DNA of 64,000 nucleotides from Ischnura elegans. Lineage: Eukaryota > Arthropoda > Insecta > Odonata > Coenagrionidae. The position numbers and the translations under genes were made by a program. This document shows positions 1 to 11,800 of the stretch, piece by piece (within the stretch, counting starts at the first letter, position 1; each line of letters begins with the position of its first letter). The notes under the pieces are model-generated. The model did not search any database, was not told the DNA's origin, and worked only from the letters and a program-made list of their open reading frames with translations. Location: the NCBI RefSeq assembly GCF_921293095.1, contig NC_060251.1, forward strand, positions 61,149,585 to 61,213,584, written 5' to 3'.

Positions 1-1485
1 TCACCAAAACATGTTAAAGTAGCATTTTCATAAAAGGTGATACAAATAAGGAGTGCATTTTCATAATAATAACAAAAGGCCAACATAAGAAATGGAAGCA
101 CTGAAATAAAATGGAACAACTTTGCATTTGGCACATATTTTCCCTCAAGCCCACCATACTGTAAAGCAACTCACAGGAAAAAACAATACATTACTCCCAT
201 AAATTGTTAATAGCCTCACAATCATCCTTTTTGATAAAAATTTTAAAAAATAAGTTAAATTTTAACCCTTACTCTATGCATGAGGATGGTGCACGAAAAT
301 AGAGCCAAAATCTATCGAGTACAAGTTACTATAACATACTTCCTGGCAAGTGCCAAATTACAGCTAAAAGGGAGAGCTAGATGCCTAAAGATATCAATAC
401 TACAGCACTATTAACAATTTTGTAAGTAATTACAAGGTGAAATGCTGTAAGTACAAAGACCTAAATTTGTGAAGTTTTGGCTTCATGGGACAAAAGAGAA
501 GTTGGTATATATTGCCAAGGTTAAAAATGGGTCACTTACTAAATACATCTAGTTCAATATCGCTCATATATTTTGACTTTGAGGTTCATAAACTATCCTC
601 ATACATACAGATGATACACCACACATTTTCCATCTGTAATGCACACCAAAATCATGATTAAAAAATAAACGTAAAAAATAATATATAATTGGACCAGTCC
701 CATGCCATCCATTATCCAGTGTCACATGACCCTCAAGACAGTGAAATGGGTATTAAGCCAAGCTGAATGCCATTCAGTACTGTATATAGAGAACACCTGT
801 TCATTTGCCTTACCCAAATTCCCACTTGTGCAGCAGGAACCAGGAGCTAAGAACCCTGAATCATTCACTTGACATATTGTTGATAATGCTCACTCAAGTA
901 TTGGGAAAATACCTTCATGTACATGAGGGAAAAGGGGAATTTGTATGGTAGGTATCATTTATAGGGTTGAAATTGGAATCCAAACTATTTTTAAACACAT
1001 TTTACTTATTCTTTCAAAGGCAATGCAAAAAAAGATGGTTGTAAAGAGATAGAAAAATATAAGTTAGAAAAAAAATTATATAAATGGATATGAAGAACTA
1101 TTGCATTACATTTTTATGCATTTTAGAAAGAATAAAATATAAAAGGAATGCATGCATAAATTATGCATAAATATTGATACAAGATATAAGTGACAACTTT
1201 ATTTCAATTTAAAAAAAAAGAGTAATTTCTTATGAAAGGACAAAATGTAGTCCATAGTTACCTACTATTTTAGCACTCTTTAAGTATTTATTAAGCAGAT
1301 TTTAGATTTCAACGTTTACACTTTTGCAAATGTAAGATTACTTTTATATCATAATGAAGTTAAGCAAGTGTCCAATGAACATAGACACCAGGATAGTATT
1401 ATGAATATTGAATATGGTACAACATATATCAACAATTCATAGCAAAAACTTGAGGATTTTTGGAAATTAAGTAACAGACACTCAC
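1..1485 (-). other. OGDH intron following the second coding exon (partial)
   Basis: AT-rich sequence left of the donor GTGAGT at 1485. No exon with OGDH similarity, no structured repeat and no long reading frame is visible. The next OGDH exon (expected to begin with the GHH motif) must lie beyond the left edge. Confidence 0.6.
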
Positions 1486-1701
1486 CTGATATGACCGGAT
1501 GATGGCCTGCACAGCTAGATGGTCATCAATGACCTTCTCATCCACATGAGATGTAAGGCTTGCATGACCACCACCAATAAATGGTGCTAGTGCAGATATA
1601 GGAACTGTGTTACGTGGGGCTTGGGCGAGAGAGGGTGGGGGACTGTATGCTTGGCCAGGAGCTGCTCCGGCACTAGTGCTTCGAAAGAATGAATCCCATG
1701 A
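1486..1701 (-). CDS. OGDH: 2-oxoglutarate dehydrogenase E1, second coding exon
   Basis: A 216-base exon giving exactly 72 codons (residues 83-154). It opens with SWDSFFRSTSAGAAPGQAY, which follows the VHV that ends the first coding exon, and closes with DDHLAVQAIIRSYQ, the conserved helix of animal OGDH before the GH(H) and DPLG motifs. The acceptor is a pyrimidine-rich TTCTCATTGCAG (AG at 1703-1702). The donor is CAG then GTGAGT (GT at 1485-1484). Both edges are phase 0. The middle, rich in proline, alanine and glycine (residues about 95-130), is the part of this N-terminal region that varies most between animals. Reading frames extending past 1486 or 1701 run into intron. Downstream exons are outside the window. 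Confidence 0.9.
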
Positions 1702-1890
1702 CTGCAATGAGAAGAGAAAATTTTACACATAAGAAATAGGATTGGTGAACACCAGATAGATTTGATATGAAATTAAGAACAATAGTTAATGAAAAGTAAA
1801 CCATATGCTAAAAGAATTAAGAGTAAGTAAAGTTGCAAAATTCGAGCTCATGATGAAAGCATTTTAAATGTATACACAACAATAAATTTG

Positions 1891-2084
1891 GGTTGCCGGC
1901 CTCAGTGGCGGCGGGGTAAAGTCCTCGCCTGCCAACCCGAAGGTCGCGGGTTCGAGTCCCGCCTGGGTAAATTACCCTTATCCAGGGCATGGATGTTTGT
2001 GATTGTTAAATGTTATCAACCCCGATGTAAAGGACAAACAGTGCTGTTTTCGGTGGTGTGTGAAATAAATAAAAATAAAATAAA
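1891..2084 (+). repeat. tRNA-derived SINE, copy 1
   Basis: About 195 bases with a tRNA-like head. An A-box-like segment lies around 1904-1916 and a perfect B box, GGTTCGAGTCC, at 1949-1959. A family-specific body follows (CCAGGGCATGG, then GATGTAAAGGACAAACAG), with an A-rich tail of AAATAAATAAAAATAAAA. The same head and body occur inverted at about 7.2 and 42.8 kb. This order (pol III promoter, unrelated body, A-rich tail) is diagnostic of a SINE. The short reading frame across it is not a gene. No clear target duplication was found. Confidence 0.85.
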
Positions 2085-2135
2085 CTAATACTTAATTAGA
2101 AATTACCATTGCCTGGAGATATAGTATGGAATGAC

Positions 2136-2409
2136 CAGGGGCAGATCAAGGATTGTTTTCTGTGGGGTTAAGAAAGGGTCAAAAGGGTTTAACAGGTCCT
2201 CTCATAATTGCGATTAAAAAAAATACAACTACTACTTGAGAAAATACTCTCTTTATTTTGATACTAAAGTTAATGTTTAATGAAATGATTGAGGCTGAGT
2301 AATAAATAAAATAAAAGGAACATAAGGATAACCTTATAAAAAATTATGTCTATTATTTAGGCATCGGGGGGGGGGGGCATGTACCCCAGCCCCCCTAAAT
2401 CAGCCTATG
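2136..2409 (+). mobile_element. hAT-like miniature element, CATAGGCGGATC family, copy 1
   Basis: Diverged copy of a family also found at 8.0, 18.8 and 36.2 kb. The left end has GGGGCAGATCAAGGATT and the right end AAATCAGCCTATG, each close to the terminal inverted repeat of the other copies. The internal TGAAATGATTGAGGCT and the G-run/C-run hairpin near the right end (GGGGGGGGGGGCAT...) are shared with copy 2. No target duplication can be made out. There is no coding capacity. Confidence 0.65.
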
Positions 2410-3506
2410 CGTAGGGCTATCCAAATAGGGATCCAGAGTGGAGCCAGATTTATAGTCTTGGAAGGGCAGAGGGTCTCAATTTCTTTCTGCGGTTCCCAGA
2501 GGTTATGCAACACCTCTCAGCAAAAAAGTTGTTTTGAAGAATCTCTTTACAAAAAAATAACAGACATAAAATACATTCCTGAAGTGTAAGGCAGCGTCCA
2601 CAATATGAGTACAAACTGTGGTCATCTATTCATATCTATAACGTGATCTCGGATTTATTAGTACCAAAAGCATAAGTAGAGGCTGCAAATCGCTGATATT
2701 CACATTTACTCAAAGAGTCAATTGATGATGCCGTCGCAGCTCAATGGGATCAGACCTCTGAGCGCAAAATCGGGAGAACCTGGTTCGTGCCTGGAGAGGC
2801 AGACAATTTTTCCCCTAAGGAATTTTCGCACTGCTCTTTGCACTTGCGAGCAACTCCTTATAAGTCCACCGTCGGCTAATCAGCGGCTACTTCCTGAATA
2901 ACATATACATAATTCGTAGAAAGACACCAAACCCGTGGTTTAAGGAAGCGTTCTCAAGGATGCGCGGGCCAAGGCGGGCTATCTGCCGGGAAGTGGACTC
3001 GGGAGACGGAGGAGCGGTAGGTCCTCTTTCGGCTTGGGTGTAGTGCTAACGTGTCAGTTTTCTTTCGCGAGTTGACGCTCCAACGGGCAGGACATACTCC
3101 AGCGCACATATCCTCGACGAACAATGACACACCAAGAAGACATTAAGATTGGCGTATGATACCATCTTGACCGTTTCAATTTATTTTTCCGCGACGAAAA
3201 GCTAAACATTTGCCTGTATCTCCAATACAAGTACTCCACGACATACGACCGGAATAAGTTACGAATACTCTGTCGTAAGTCATATTGGTCGTATGTCAGA
3301 AATAGCATACACAAGAATTAAACCTTCCTCGAGCCTAAAACGTCGCTCTGCCGACTGACGCTGATTCTCTGTGAGACACTTCCTTTTCAAGCACGGTCGT
3401 TTAATATTTAATAAGAAAAATATCACTAATAATTAAAACAAAATTTCGAAAAAACAGCTTTAAAGAATAATATTGTTATAGGAACACGCTGCCGCCACGT
3501 TCGAGC

Positions 3507-3744
3507 GATTCTCGTGGCATTTTCAAGAAGAATTTAGGGGTAATACAAAACTTTTTTTCAAAGTAAGTTTGGCCGTAACTTTGGATGGTCGAAAGTCCAT
3601 ATCGCGATAACTATATTCAAATTTTACATCTCGTAAAACAGCGAGGTGAAAATTTCCGAATTTCTAAAAAGTTTTCTTTGCGTTCTTTTGCGTTGATTTT
3701 AACCATAAGAAATAGGATTCTCGTGGCATTTTCAAGAAGAATTT
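3507..3744 (+). repeat. 29-base direct repeat pair
   Basis: GATTCTCGTGGCATTTTCAA and the following AGAAGAATTT occur identically at 3507-3535 and 3716-3744, 209 bases apart. The intervening DNA is otherwise single-copy here. A frame of 151 codons starts at 3585 and spans the second repeat, but it matches no family I know and is probably chance. The pair may mark a fragment of an unrecognised mobile element. Confidence 0.6.
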
Positions 3745-4246
3745 CGTTGCTTTCGATAGAAGTTATTCGACGTCGCGAAAAAAATTACCTGTTGAGTGGG
3801 AGTGATGCGTTCTCTTATAGCTCACCGACCACCAGTGGAGCTACCGGCTGTTTCATAATGTTTAACAGGAAAGCGCTTCAGATGATTAAGCCTGATGGAA
3901 AAGCTTTCGAGAAGGCAATCACGGGTTCAATGCGAAACCCTGCATCTCGACCCCCGAGTGTAATCCGTCGCACTCTAGGCAATCGCTTTAAGTGGTCATT
4001 AAGTACCCTTAATGCACGCAAATTTGTTACGGTACTATAGCGGATGTGAATATCGTGTTCTGCATGATAACGAAACGCGGTGAGGGGCCGCTGCACCTAA
4101 GGAATTCGGAAGAGAGATAAAAATGACGCCAAGAATAAAACAGCAGTAGACAAAAATATGGCAAAAATAAATTCGGGTCATAACTTGAGATGATATAGAT
4201 GGTATTGAGATAAATAGATTTTCGGTTTCGATTTGAGTTTGAATTA

Positions 4247-4540
4247 CATCCCAGACAGCACATTTGTGGTAATACATTTGTATTACAATTGTAATACAGT
4301 GTCAAATGTCCTCTATTACAATCGTATTACAATTGTAATACAGTGTCAAATGTCCTCTATTACAATCGTATTACAAATTCCCTTGTATTTTGCCTTTGTA
4401 TTACAACTGTATTACAAATCATCTGTATACAAGACGTTTGAATACAACTGTAATACAGTTGTATTACAAAAATCGGTACAATTTGTAAGGTTACAGAAGA
4501 TTTACCATTTGTATACAAATGGTTGTGCTATCTGGGATGC
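4247..4540 (+). mobile_element. Miniature inverted-repeat element with internal 44-base tandem
   Basis: Ends are CATCCCAGACAGCACA and its complement, TGTGCTATCTGGGATG (15 of 16 matching), flanked by AATTA on both sides (4242-4246, 4541-4545). The interior is built from TATTACAATTGTAATACA-type palindromes and includes two identical 44-base units (4282-4325 and 4326-4369), each holding CAGTGTCAAATGTCCTC. The superfamily is not clear: a 5-base duplication does not decide it. There is no coding capacity; the frames crossing it are artefacts of the repeat. Confidence 0.75.
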
Positions 4541-6134
4541 AATTAAATGACGCAAGAGCAATGTTTAAGGTAAATGGAAATAAAGGTGCAACTTCGTTTA
4601 CATCGGAAAGTAAACTTCGTAACAATGCATTCATGAGAACGGAAATGGGATATTTTGACTCACTAAAGTAAAGTGACTTTGATATAGGGTTTCATTAGGA
4701 ATAATGAAAGTTTTTCCATCATAATCGTCGCACATTTAAGAACAATTGACAATAAAAACTAAAATTGCCTTAGATATACTTAATCCTAAATAGATATTGA
4801 TAGCATAAGTTTAAATAGTAATTTTTTATTAAGAAGCTCTATAGATCCATACACTTCGGTTCTAAAAGTTAGAATTAACCCTAAAACCACCACCATTATG
4901 TAGCGGCCTTCTCGTCGAACTTATCGCACAGATGATGCAGAGGATAACCGTCAATATATTTTCGTAGGGCACGAGCCGAAAAGTTTTGGCACGGCCAACG
5001 TCAACCACAGATAGAAACCATCCCATTGCATTGCATTAAAGTCTATTAATATCGCCCACGTCCCTAAATAAACTTCAACCCGGAAATGTTACTGATGCCT
5101 TTGCATGCGAAACTCGTGCCTAAGATTGAATCGCCCGAACGATAATTAGCACCATTGTCTCTTCGAGATGAAAGGGAGGAAGAACTTTGCCAATAGACAT
5201 ACATACATACATATTACGGAAAGTAACGCGGGGTAGTTTACAAAAATAAAAATATGGACTCACGATGTGATTCAACAACGAAGGTCGGTTTGAATAGGCG
5301 AAGGTAGAGCTCATCCTCGTCCTTACCGCTAAGAACTGCGTAGTCATGCATTAAGTTAGATGATTTTTTTCTCGTTACATGCGTTAATAGTTACAGATAA
5401 GGTTCCAGGATTGGCCATGGGTAAACGTATGGTAAAAAGTCGTGAATCTATCTCACGTACGCAAATTTCTCACGCTACTTTCCCTAATAAAATCCACGTT
5501 GCGCGGTTAAGAGCCACTGGCGAAGCCACATCTACTTTCCTTAGAGAAAGGGAAGACCACCCCACAAAGGGTCCCGGGATTTTTCAGAAAACCGACTGAT
5601 TCAGTTTATCGTCGAAGGAAAAGCGCACCGCATAATAGATAAACTGTGGCCAAGGATGCAAAAAAATAAATATGTTGATTTATTAAGGTTTCCTGAAAGG
5701 AGACTTGTACAAAGGGGCGCGTCAAACGAATATCAGGTTTGTTGACCGATAACGGATTTTGGTACAATTCTCAACTCACTCTAAACTATTATTTTCATCA
5801 GAATAAACATGATAAAGATAGTGAGCTTTAAAATGAATAAGGCCAGAGAAAATCTGGAGTGACCTCTCTACTGAGAAATGATACATACGAACAGCTTCCG
5901 CCAAAATAAAGGATAAAAAGTTTTATTGCGAGTTTTGCAATTCAGAGAACTCGATTATGATAGCCTGGTCATCCTTGAAATTACGACCAAGCCAAAACAT
6001 TGGCCTGATTCTCATGTCCTATTGAACGCTGAATAAAACAGATAACAAGCTGCGCAAAACGGGGCACACACTGATCTGGGGCCGAAGAACATTTCTTGAA
6101 AAATTTAAGTCCGCACTGGGCTAATGATTTCAAA

Positions 6135-6526
6135 TGGGTGCTTTCCATTCATTGACGCACGTCGACACAAGTCAACTTGCGTCGCGGTTTCCGTGTGTCC
6201 ATTGGGTGCTTTCCATTCATTGACACACGTCGACACAAGTCGACTTGCGTCGCGGTTTTCGTGTTCCATTCGGTGTGTGTCGCCGACTGTTGTGACACAA
6301 GTCAACAAACGGTAACGCACAGGAATAGGAGAGTTATAAACAAATGCCGCGAGCCGACACAAGTCGACTCATGAGTCGCATGAATGGAAAGCACCCATTC
6401 TGTGTGTGTCGCCGACTGTTGTGACACAAGTCAACAAACGGTAACGCACAGGAATAGGAGAGTTATAAACAGTTACCGCGAGTCGACACAAGTCGACGCG
6501 TGAGTCGCATGAATGGAAAGCACCCA
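6135..6526 (+). mobile_element. Composite inverted-repeat element with two tandem modules
   Basis: Opens with TGGGTGCTTTCCATTCATTG and closes with GCATGAATGGAAAGCACCCA, an inverted repeat. The left part is two copies of a roughly 68-base module (6135-6202 and from 6203). The right part is two copies of a 129-base module (6274-6402 and from 6403), each ending in the inverted terminal sequence. All modules are dense in the motif GTCGACACAAGTCGACT. CpG density is far above the flanks. No convincing target duplication. Looks like a miniature element grown by end duplication. Confidence 0.75.
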
Positions 6527-7126
6527 CTATTGCGAATGCATACGTATTTGTAGCTACTTTGAAATTAGGCTACTGTTACAATAAACAATTCATCAAACCC
6601 ACATTTCCCATATTTATTTAGCATCTTCACGGTTTCAGAATTTTGAACTGTGTGTTAATGCATGTCACTCAAACTATTAGTGATATTAATCAAACATGAA
6701 ATTATAATAATTTAAATTTACACAACGATTTTATTTTATATTATAATTCCCAGTATTATTCAAGTAAGTTTAATTCAATGTAAGAGTAATTAGAATTTCA
6801 AGTTGAATTAAGTCGATGAGTTTGAGGGTGCCAATGGTAAAAAGTCTGAAGTCCAGAAGATTAGCAAAAAAAGTGCGAAAATTTGGCATTAGGATTGGTA
6901 TTCGTCATTACTGCCCTAATTATAAAATAGAAACTACGGTTTACTGTTAATTAAAAGGGTCAAAATTTCGCAATAATATAATTGTATATGATTTAAGCTA
7001 TAATTATTTTTCTAAAATGATAGCTAATGTCTGGAAACCATCATATTATGCTCTTTAAGGCAAATATCTTTGAAAAACACTACACATGCGACAGCAAGTA
7101 TTTCCTACCACTTTTACTCACAATTA

Positions 7127-7306
7127 AGAAAAAAAATTCCCATACCACCGAAAACAGTTCATGTTGGCCTTTTACATCGGGGGTTTCAACAAGATAACAT
7201 TAACACGTACACAAACAACCATGCCCTATGAAAGGGAGACCTACCAAAGCGGGACTCGAACCCACGACCTCTTGTTTGGCAGGCGAGGACCGCCATCAAG
7301 GCCGAC
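7127..7306 (-). repeat. tRNA-derived SINE, copy 2
   Basis: Inverted copy of the SINE at 1.9 kb. The complement of the B box reads GGGACTCGAACCC near 7250-7262. The body (complement of CCATGCCCTATG and of TTTTACATCGGGGG) and the A-rich tail (poly-T on this strand near 7127-7137) are in the expected order. It is more diverged than copy 3; for example the B-box neighbourhood reads CACGACC where the others read GCGACC. Confidence 0.8.
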
Positions 7307-7973
7307 GGGGTAAATGACCTCTCATTGGTTGGCTATTTTCGCGGGGAAAGGACCGACAATGGAGAATAATTGCGCAGTTATTACGAGTGGTAAGCGTACT
7401 GATAAAAGAGGGATTATAATATCATGGCATGGAGAAACCTGAAGTTGGTGTTCTGCGACTGTCAACGAAGACACAGAGAAAATCACTTATAAACATCTCA
7501 TCGGGACGAAAAACCCCTCTGCACAGTCTCCCATAAGGTGATACTTGGAGGAGGTCTGAGCTAGGGTAATTTGCACCATAAGGGTGGAGAGATAACCAGC
7601 GTTCGCATTAGCCTGCTTTTAACGAAAGATGCAAAGGGGAACACGGCTTAGCATCCATCCATTCCCATGGAAGGGTTGGTTTCTGTTACCACTTCAATCC
7701 AACTAAAATATTTCAATATATACATTCAATTTAGCTAAAATATAATTTCATTTAATCGGTTTTCAAAATTATTCGTAGGACGGCGATAAGTGCGGAGGAA
7801 TTAACTTTTTACATAATTTAGATGTTTTGTAGTTTATACATTTCGGTTAACAGCAATAATAATAACTTTAATCCGTGAAATTTAAATCGCTTTGCCCCTC
7901 AGCAACGTGAGTGGCGACTTTTGAAAACTAATTTAAATGCGAGGAGCATCTTGGGATCTTGGGCATCCCATGA

Positions 7974-8242
7974 CCGGGGGGGGATCCAGGATTTTTCCTG
8001 GGGCACAAGGGTCTGACCGGTCTTCTCATATTTGAGATTAAAAACAAAATACACCAATTACTGTAGAAAATATTCTTTAATTCGATATGGAGGTTATTCG
8101 AGGTTAATATTAAATTAAATGATTGAGGCTCCGTATTACATGAAATAAAACCAACGTAATGATAACGGTATTAAAAATCTTGTCTATTTTTTAAGCATCA
8201 GGGGGAGGGAGGGCACGTGCCCCCTCCCTAAATCCGCCTATG
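7974..8242 (+). mobile_element. hAT-like miniature element, CATAGGCGGATC family, copy 2
   Basis: 269 bases ending in TAAATCCGCCTATG, with a left end GGGGGATCCAGGATTTTTCC. It is flanked by a 7-base direct repeat, CCCATGA (7967-7973 and 8243-8249), consistent with a hAT-type target duplication. It shares the internal TTAAATGATTGAGGCT and the GGCACGTGCCCCC palindrome with other copies. No coding capacity. Confidence 0.75.
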
Positions 8243-8736
8243 CCCATGATAACACATTTATAGGCCGCTGGGAGTTTCCTATTAAAATATTCGTCAGGAA
8301 AAGACTGGATGAAAAACAAAACAACGAGGTGAAGTTGGAAACGAAGACGTCACAGTAGGAGTGGGGAGAGAGATGACGAATCCTCAGCTACGCGCGAGAA
8401 AAAAAAGAAGTCCGGAATGAGCGATGACGCATCGCAGCCGAGCCTTCCGAAAGGAGGAAAGTAGGCACCTCACTTCATTCACGACGCGGATGACTTCGAG
8501 CCTGGGCATCCAAGCGACTTTGTATTCAAACCTTGCAGACTACGGACTTCCGACGCAAAAATGAACAGCCACTGCTTATATGCACAACATGAACCCAAGG
8601 ACGGAGTACGTTCACGCGATGAAGTTGAATAGTGGACCTTGAACACATTTTCAGATGACGAAATGCGAAGGAAATCTCTCGTCACCGGCAACACCAATTA
8701 TGCGAGCGGAGCGAGAATACCGGAGAATAGCGAGAA

Positions 8737-8799
8737 TAGCGGAGCGAGGAGACTACCTCACTACTACAAAGTAGTGAGGTAGTTATTCTCGCTCCGCTA
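8737..8799. repeat. Long hairpin
   Basis: ACTACCTCACTACT (8752-8765) and its exact complement (8770-8783) are separated by only ACAA. Outside these, TAGCGGAGCGAG (8737-8748) and CTCGCTCCGCTA (8788-8799) pair again. The total folded arm is about 30 bases with a small internal mismatch. Immediately left is a GCGAGAATA-type short repeat. Could be the fused ends of a decayed element or a cruciform-forming site. No precursor RNA evidence. Confidence 0.7.
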
Positions 8800-8830
8800 G
8801 AATAGTTATTCACGAGGTAGTAGGTAGACA

Positions 8831-11800
8831 TGCGATCCCACTGTAACAATTAAATACCATTTGCCATGGCAGAAAATTACCAACACGCCCAAGAACTTTT
8901 TTCCTAAAAATGTGTGGCGTGCGATAATCTGGCCATAGTGGGATGTTAGAATGAAAAAATCAATAACAGAGATACCAGGATTTATTTTTCCGCCATTCCT
9001 ACCCTTATCCCTCGGAGAGACTATTACATAACCTAATAGAGGGTGGAGTCCTGGGAAGCTTCCTCATGATTCGATTCTAACAGATGAGGGGTCGGTATAA
9101 AGTACTGAAGGTCTTCACTAGTATACAACAAACTTCGATGTTCCTTCATTATTAATGCCGTGGACGCATGCGTGGTAGAAACGAATTTTAACCGTATGAG
9201 TTGGCAGGAAGGAGGTAATTTCCCACAAATGAATCCAGGAAAACTCTTTATCCTCAACTTGCTTAATTATGCATTATGCTTTTTTTAATGACGATGACTA
9301 CTCACATTGATAGCAGGAAATTGGAGACAGCATTTCAAGTGATGTACCTACCAAACAATTCTTTAGAGTACCATTTCTGAAGTACACAGAAAAAAAAGTT
9401 CTTGGATTAATAAAAGTCGGATAAAAGATGTCACAGAGTGACTAGAGTCATCGGAAATCGTTACAACGATGACACACTGCATGATCCGCCAACCGCTGTC
9501 CGTTACAAAAACTTTTGAACTCGGGACCTTTAATCACACGCATAACTCTGAGGTTTTCTACCCACGGAGTGATGAAGCTCGGGGAACACCCTTACAGAAA
9601 AATCCAGGGGCGAGGTGGTCCAGGGAATGGAACTAACCCTGAATGTGTGATATTCAAACATCTGTGGGCTAATACAGCGTGTACTCTACTCTTACTTATC
9701 CATGTTAACCCTCCGTTTGGATAGCAAAGTAATTGAATTGAAACGGAGTTCAAGGTCTCCCTTGACATCTGGGTCATCATTGAAATATTAAATATTTAAT
9801 TGGGATAATTCAAATTCCACACATAGAACTTGAACCTCAGGATGTGAATCCGTTCGAGCTTCAAGATGACTCTTTCGCATTATATACATCAATGTTGGCA
9901 ATGAAAGCACAACTCGCTAGGGAAGAAGTGTTGGTATCATAGCCCCCCACGAAGCTCATGCGCTGGGACACTTACAAGGCTTCACGACTCCACAACACCC
10001 TCCACTCGAATTATGAGGTAAGAATAGCTCTCACGAAGCATTGCTCTTTATTCGCGCTTGTACCCTTCATTATCTCTTCATCTTCTCATGAAATTACGGC
10101 ATAGATTACAAGGGGGTGAGCTTTTAGCAAAAATCCATGCTGTGACACTATCTTTTAAATTAATATAGAAATAAATACGCCGTTTCACTGGGAGTGGAGA
10201 TGTCAATTGGAGGTAAGTTCGCAACTGCAAGATCCGGAACAAATATTTTCGCGTACGCTATTACAAAAATTAAGCTACTGTAGATTAAAGCCATCGAGGT
10301 AAAAAATCAAAATTAGGGCGCACAGAAATTGATCACTCCATATTGTTATACTTTACCAGTTATTCGAGCCGACTGAAGCGCCATTTTTATGCAATTATAA
10401 TCGTGATTTGACTTCAATCACAACATTGATTTGCTGATGACGCAATAAATTGCGCAGAGTCGTGCCTATATTATTGTCATCATGATTCTGATGGCATCAA
10501 GAATATCAGTTTTTGCCGATATGGCGAATATTTTTTAAAGTAATTAACGTGTTCTTACGCTTGGACAAGTACTGCTGTACGAGCTTATGCAAATCGATCC
10601 AGGACGGCGATATGAAATACTGAAGTCCTCCGTAAAAAGGAAGCTTTCCTTATTACTGACGGTGAAATGTAATCCCCTCGATAGCTGCTTGCAGATAAGC
10701 TTCGATGAACACACCAAAACCGCGTGGGCGGATTGCAGTGGCCCAGTGAATACAATAACTCATGCCACGTGGGGAAAAAAATGGGAACGAATAAATACCT
10801 CATTCAACCGATAAAGAAAATGTCCAAGGGATTCTACCCTCTTCAAGTGAGATAACGCTAGGTAGAACCGGTTCCAACCTGCCGTGTCAGGTCGACTATA
10901 AGTCAGAGACTGGACACTTTTCACGATAGAATTCAAATGCAATAATTACATTCTGATAAATGTAAAAAAAAATTATTGAGAGGTATTGCCAATTCAGTGC
11001 ATTTTGATTATTCATTGGAATGCCGGCGGCTGCTAACCAACATGAGGAACATGATGAGTAATTTGAAAAATTTTCACTCCTATTTATGGAAAATAGACCA
11101 AGACTTAAAAGTAGCCTTGCTTACATAGTCAATAGGCGCTTACACAAAAATTCACATATTTCGCAGAGTCCATAATTTCTCTTGTTATACTTGCTTCAGA
11201 ACTATGAAAAATGAAATATGAATGAGTGAGTGCAAGTGAAAATTGCTGCTGTTAAGTCTACGGTAAAATGATCAAAACTCCTTAACGAAGGAATTGTTAC
11301 TACTCTGTCGTAAACATGCTCTTCCCTAAAAGTTATTCGTCAAATTATTTATTGGGAGGCTTGGTTGGCAGCATACATGTAATATTACGCCTGTTCGCCT
11401 TCTGCCAGCCCCATGTCGCCTGCCTAATTACTTAAAAATTAATTGCTTGAAATATATTACATATCGGTTGCATTATGATGTTAAATCCAATAAAAAAATC
11501 ACAGCACATACTACGCTTCAGAGGGTGAAACAACTCTCTATAATGCGAACAAGGGCGGGAGTTGTTCAAAAAGGTCGAGGCAACGAAATTGGGGCGCCAA
11601 GCTCGAATACCATGAGAGGCGGGAAGTGAAAATGGCCGATGACAGGGAAGTTGACCTTCGCGTCTTCCAACGTCCTTGGTTGCAGATGTGCGCTTGTGTG
11701 GCATGTAAAAGATAGAAGGACGAGGAACCGGTACCGTATTAACGGTAGGAGGCTGAGGGATGGAGCCCGAAATTGGAAAGTAACGGATGTTTACAAAGCA

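Noticed and set aside
1891-1965. Possible functional tRNA gene
   Set aside because: It has A and B boxes, but no cloverleaf forms and the same sequence recurs with a SINE body and A-rich tail.
1888-2088. 66-codon plus-strand frame
   Set aside because: It lies entirely within the tRNA-derived SINE; the SINE's inverted copies give similar peptides.
3585-4040. 151-codon plus-strand frame, the longest in the window
   Set aside because: It spans one member of a 29-base direct repeat, has no recognisable domain and shows no coding-like composition.
4233-4550. CRISPR-like array suggested by repeated units
   Set aside because: The repeats are contiguous 44-bp tandem and palindromic units inside a miniature element, with no regular spacers, in a eukaryotic intron.
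6105-6374. Overlapping frames on both strands
   Set aside because: Generated by tandem and inverted modules of the composite miniature element.
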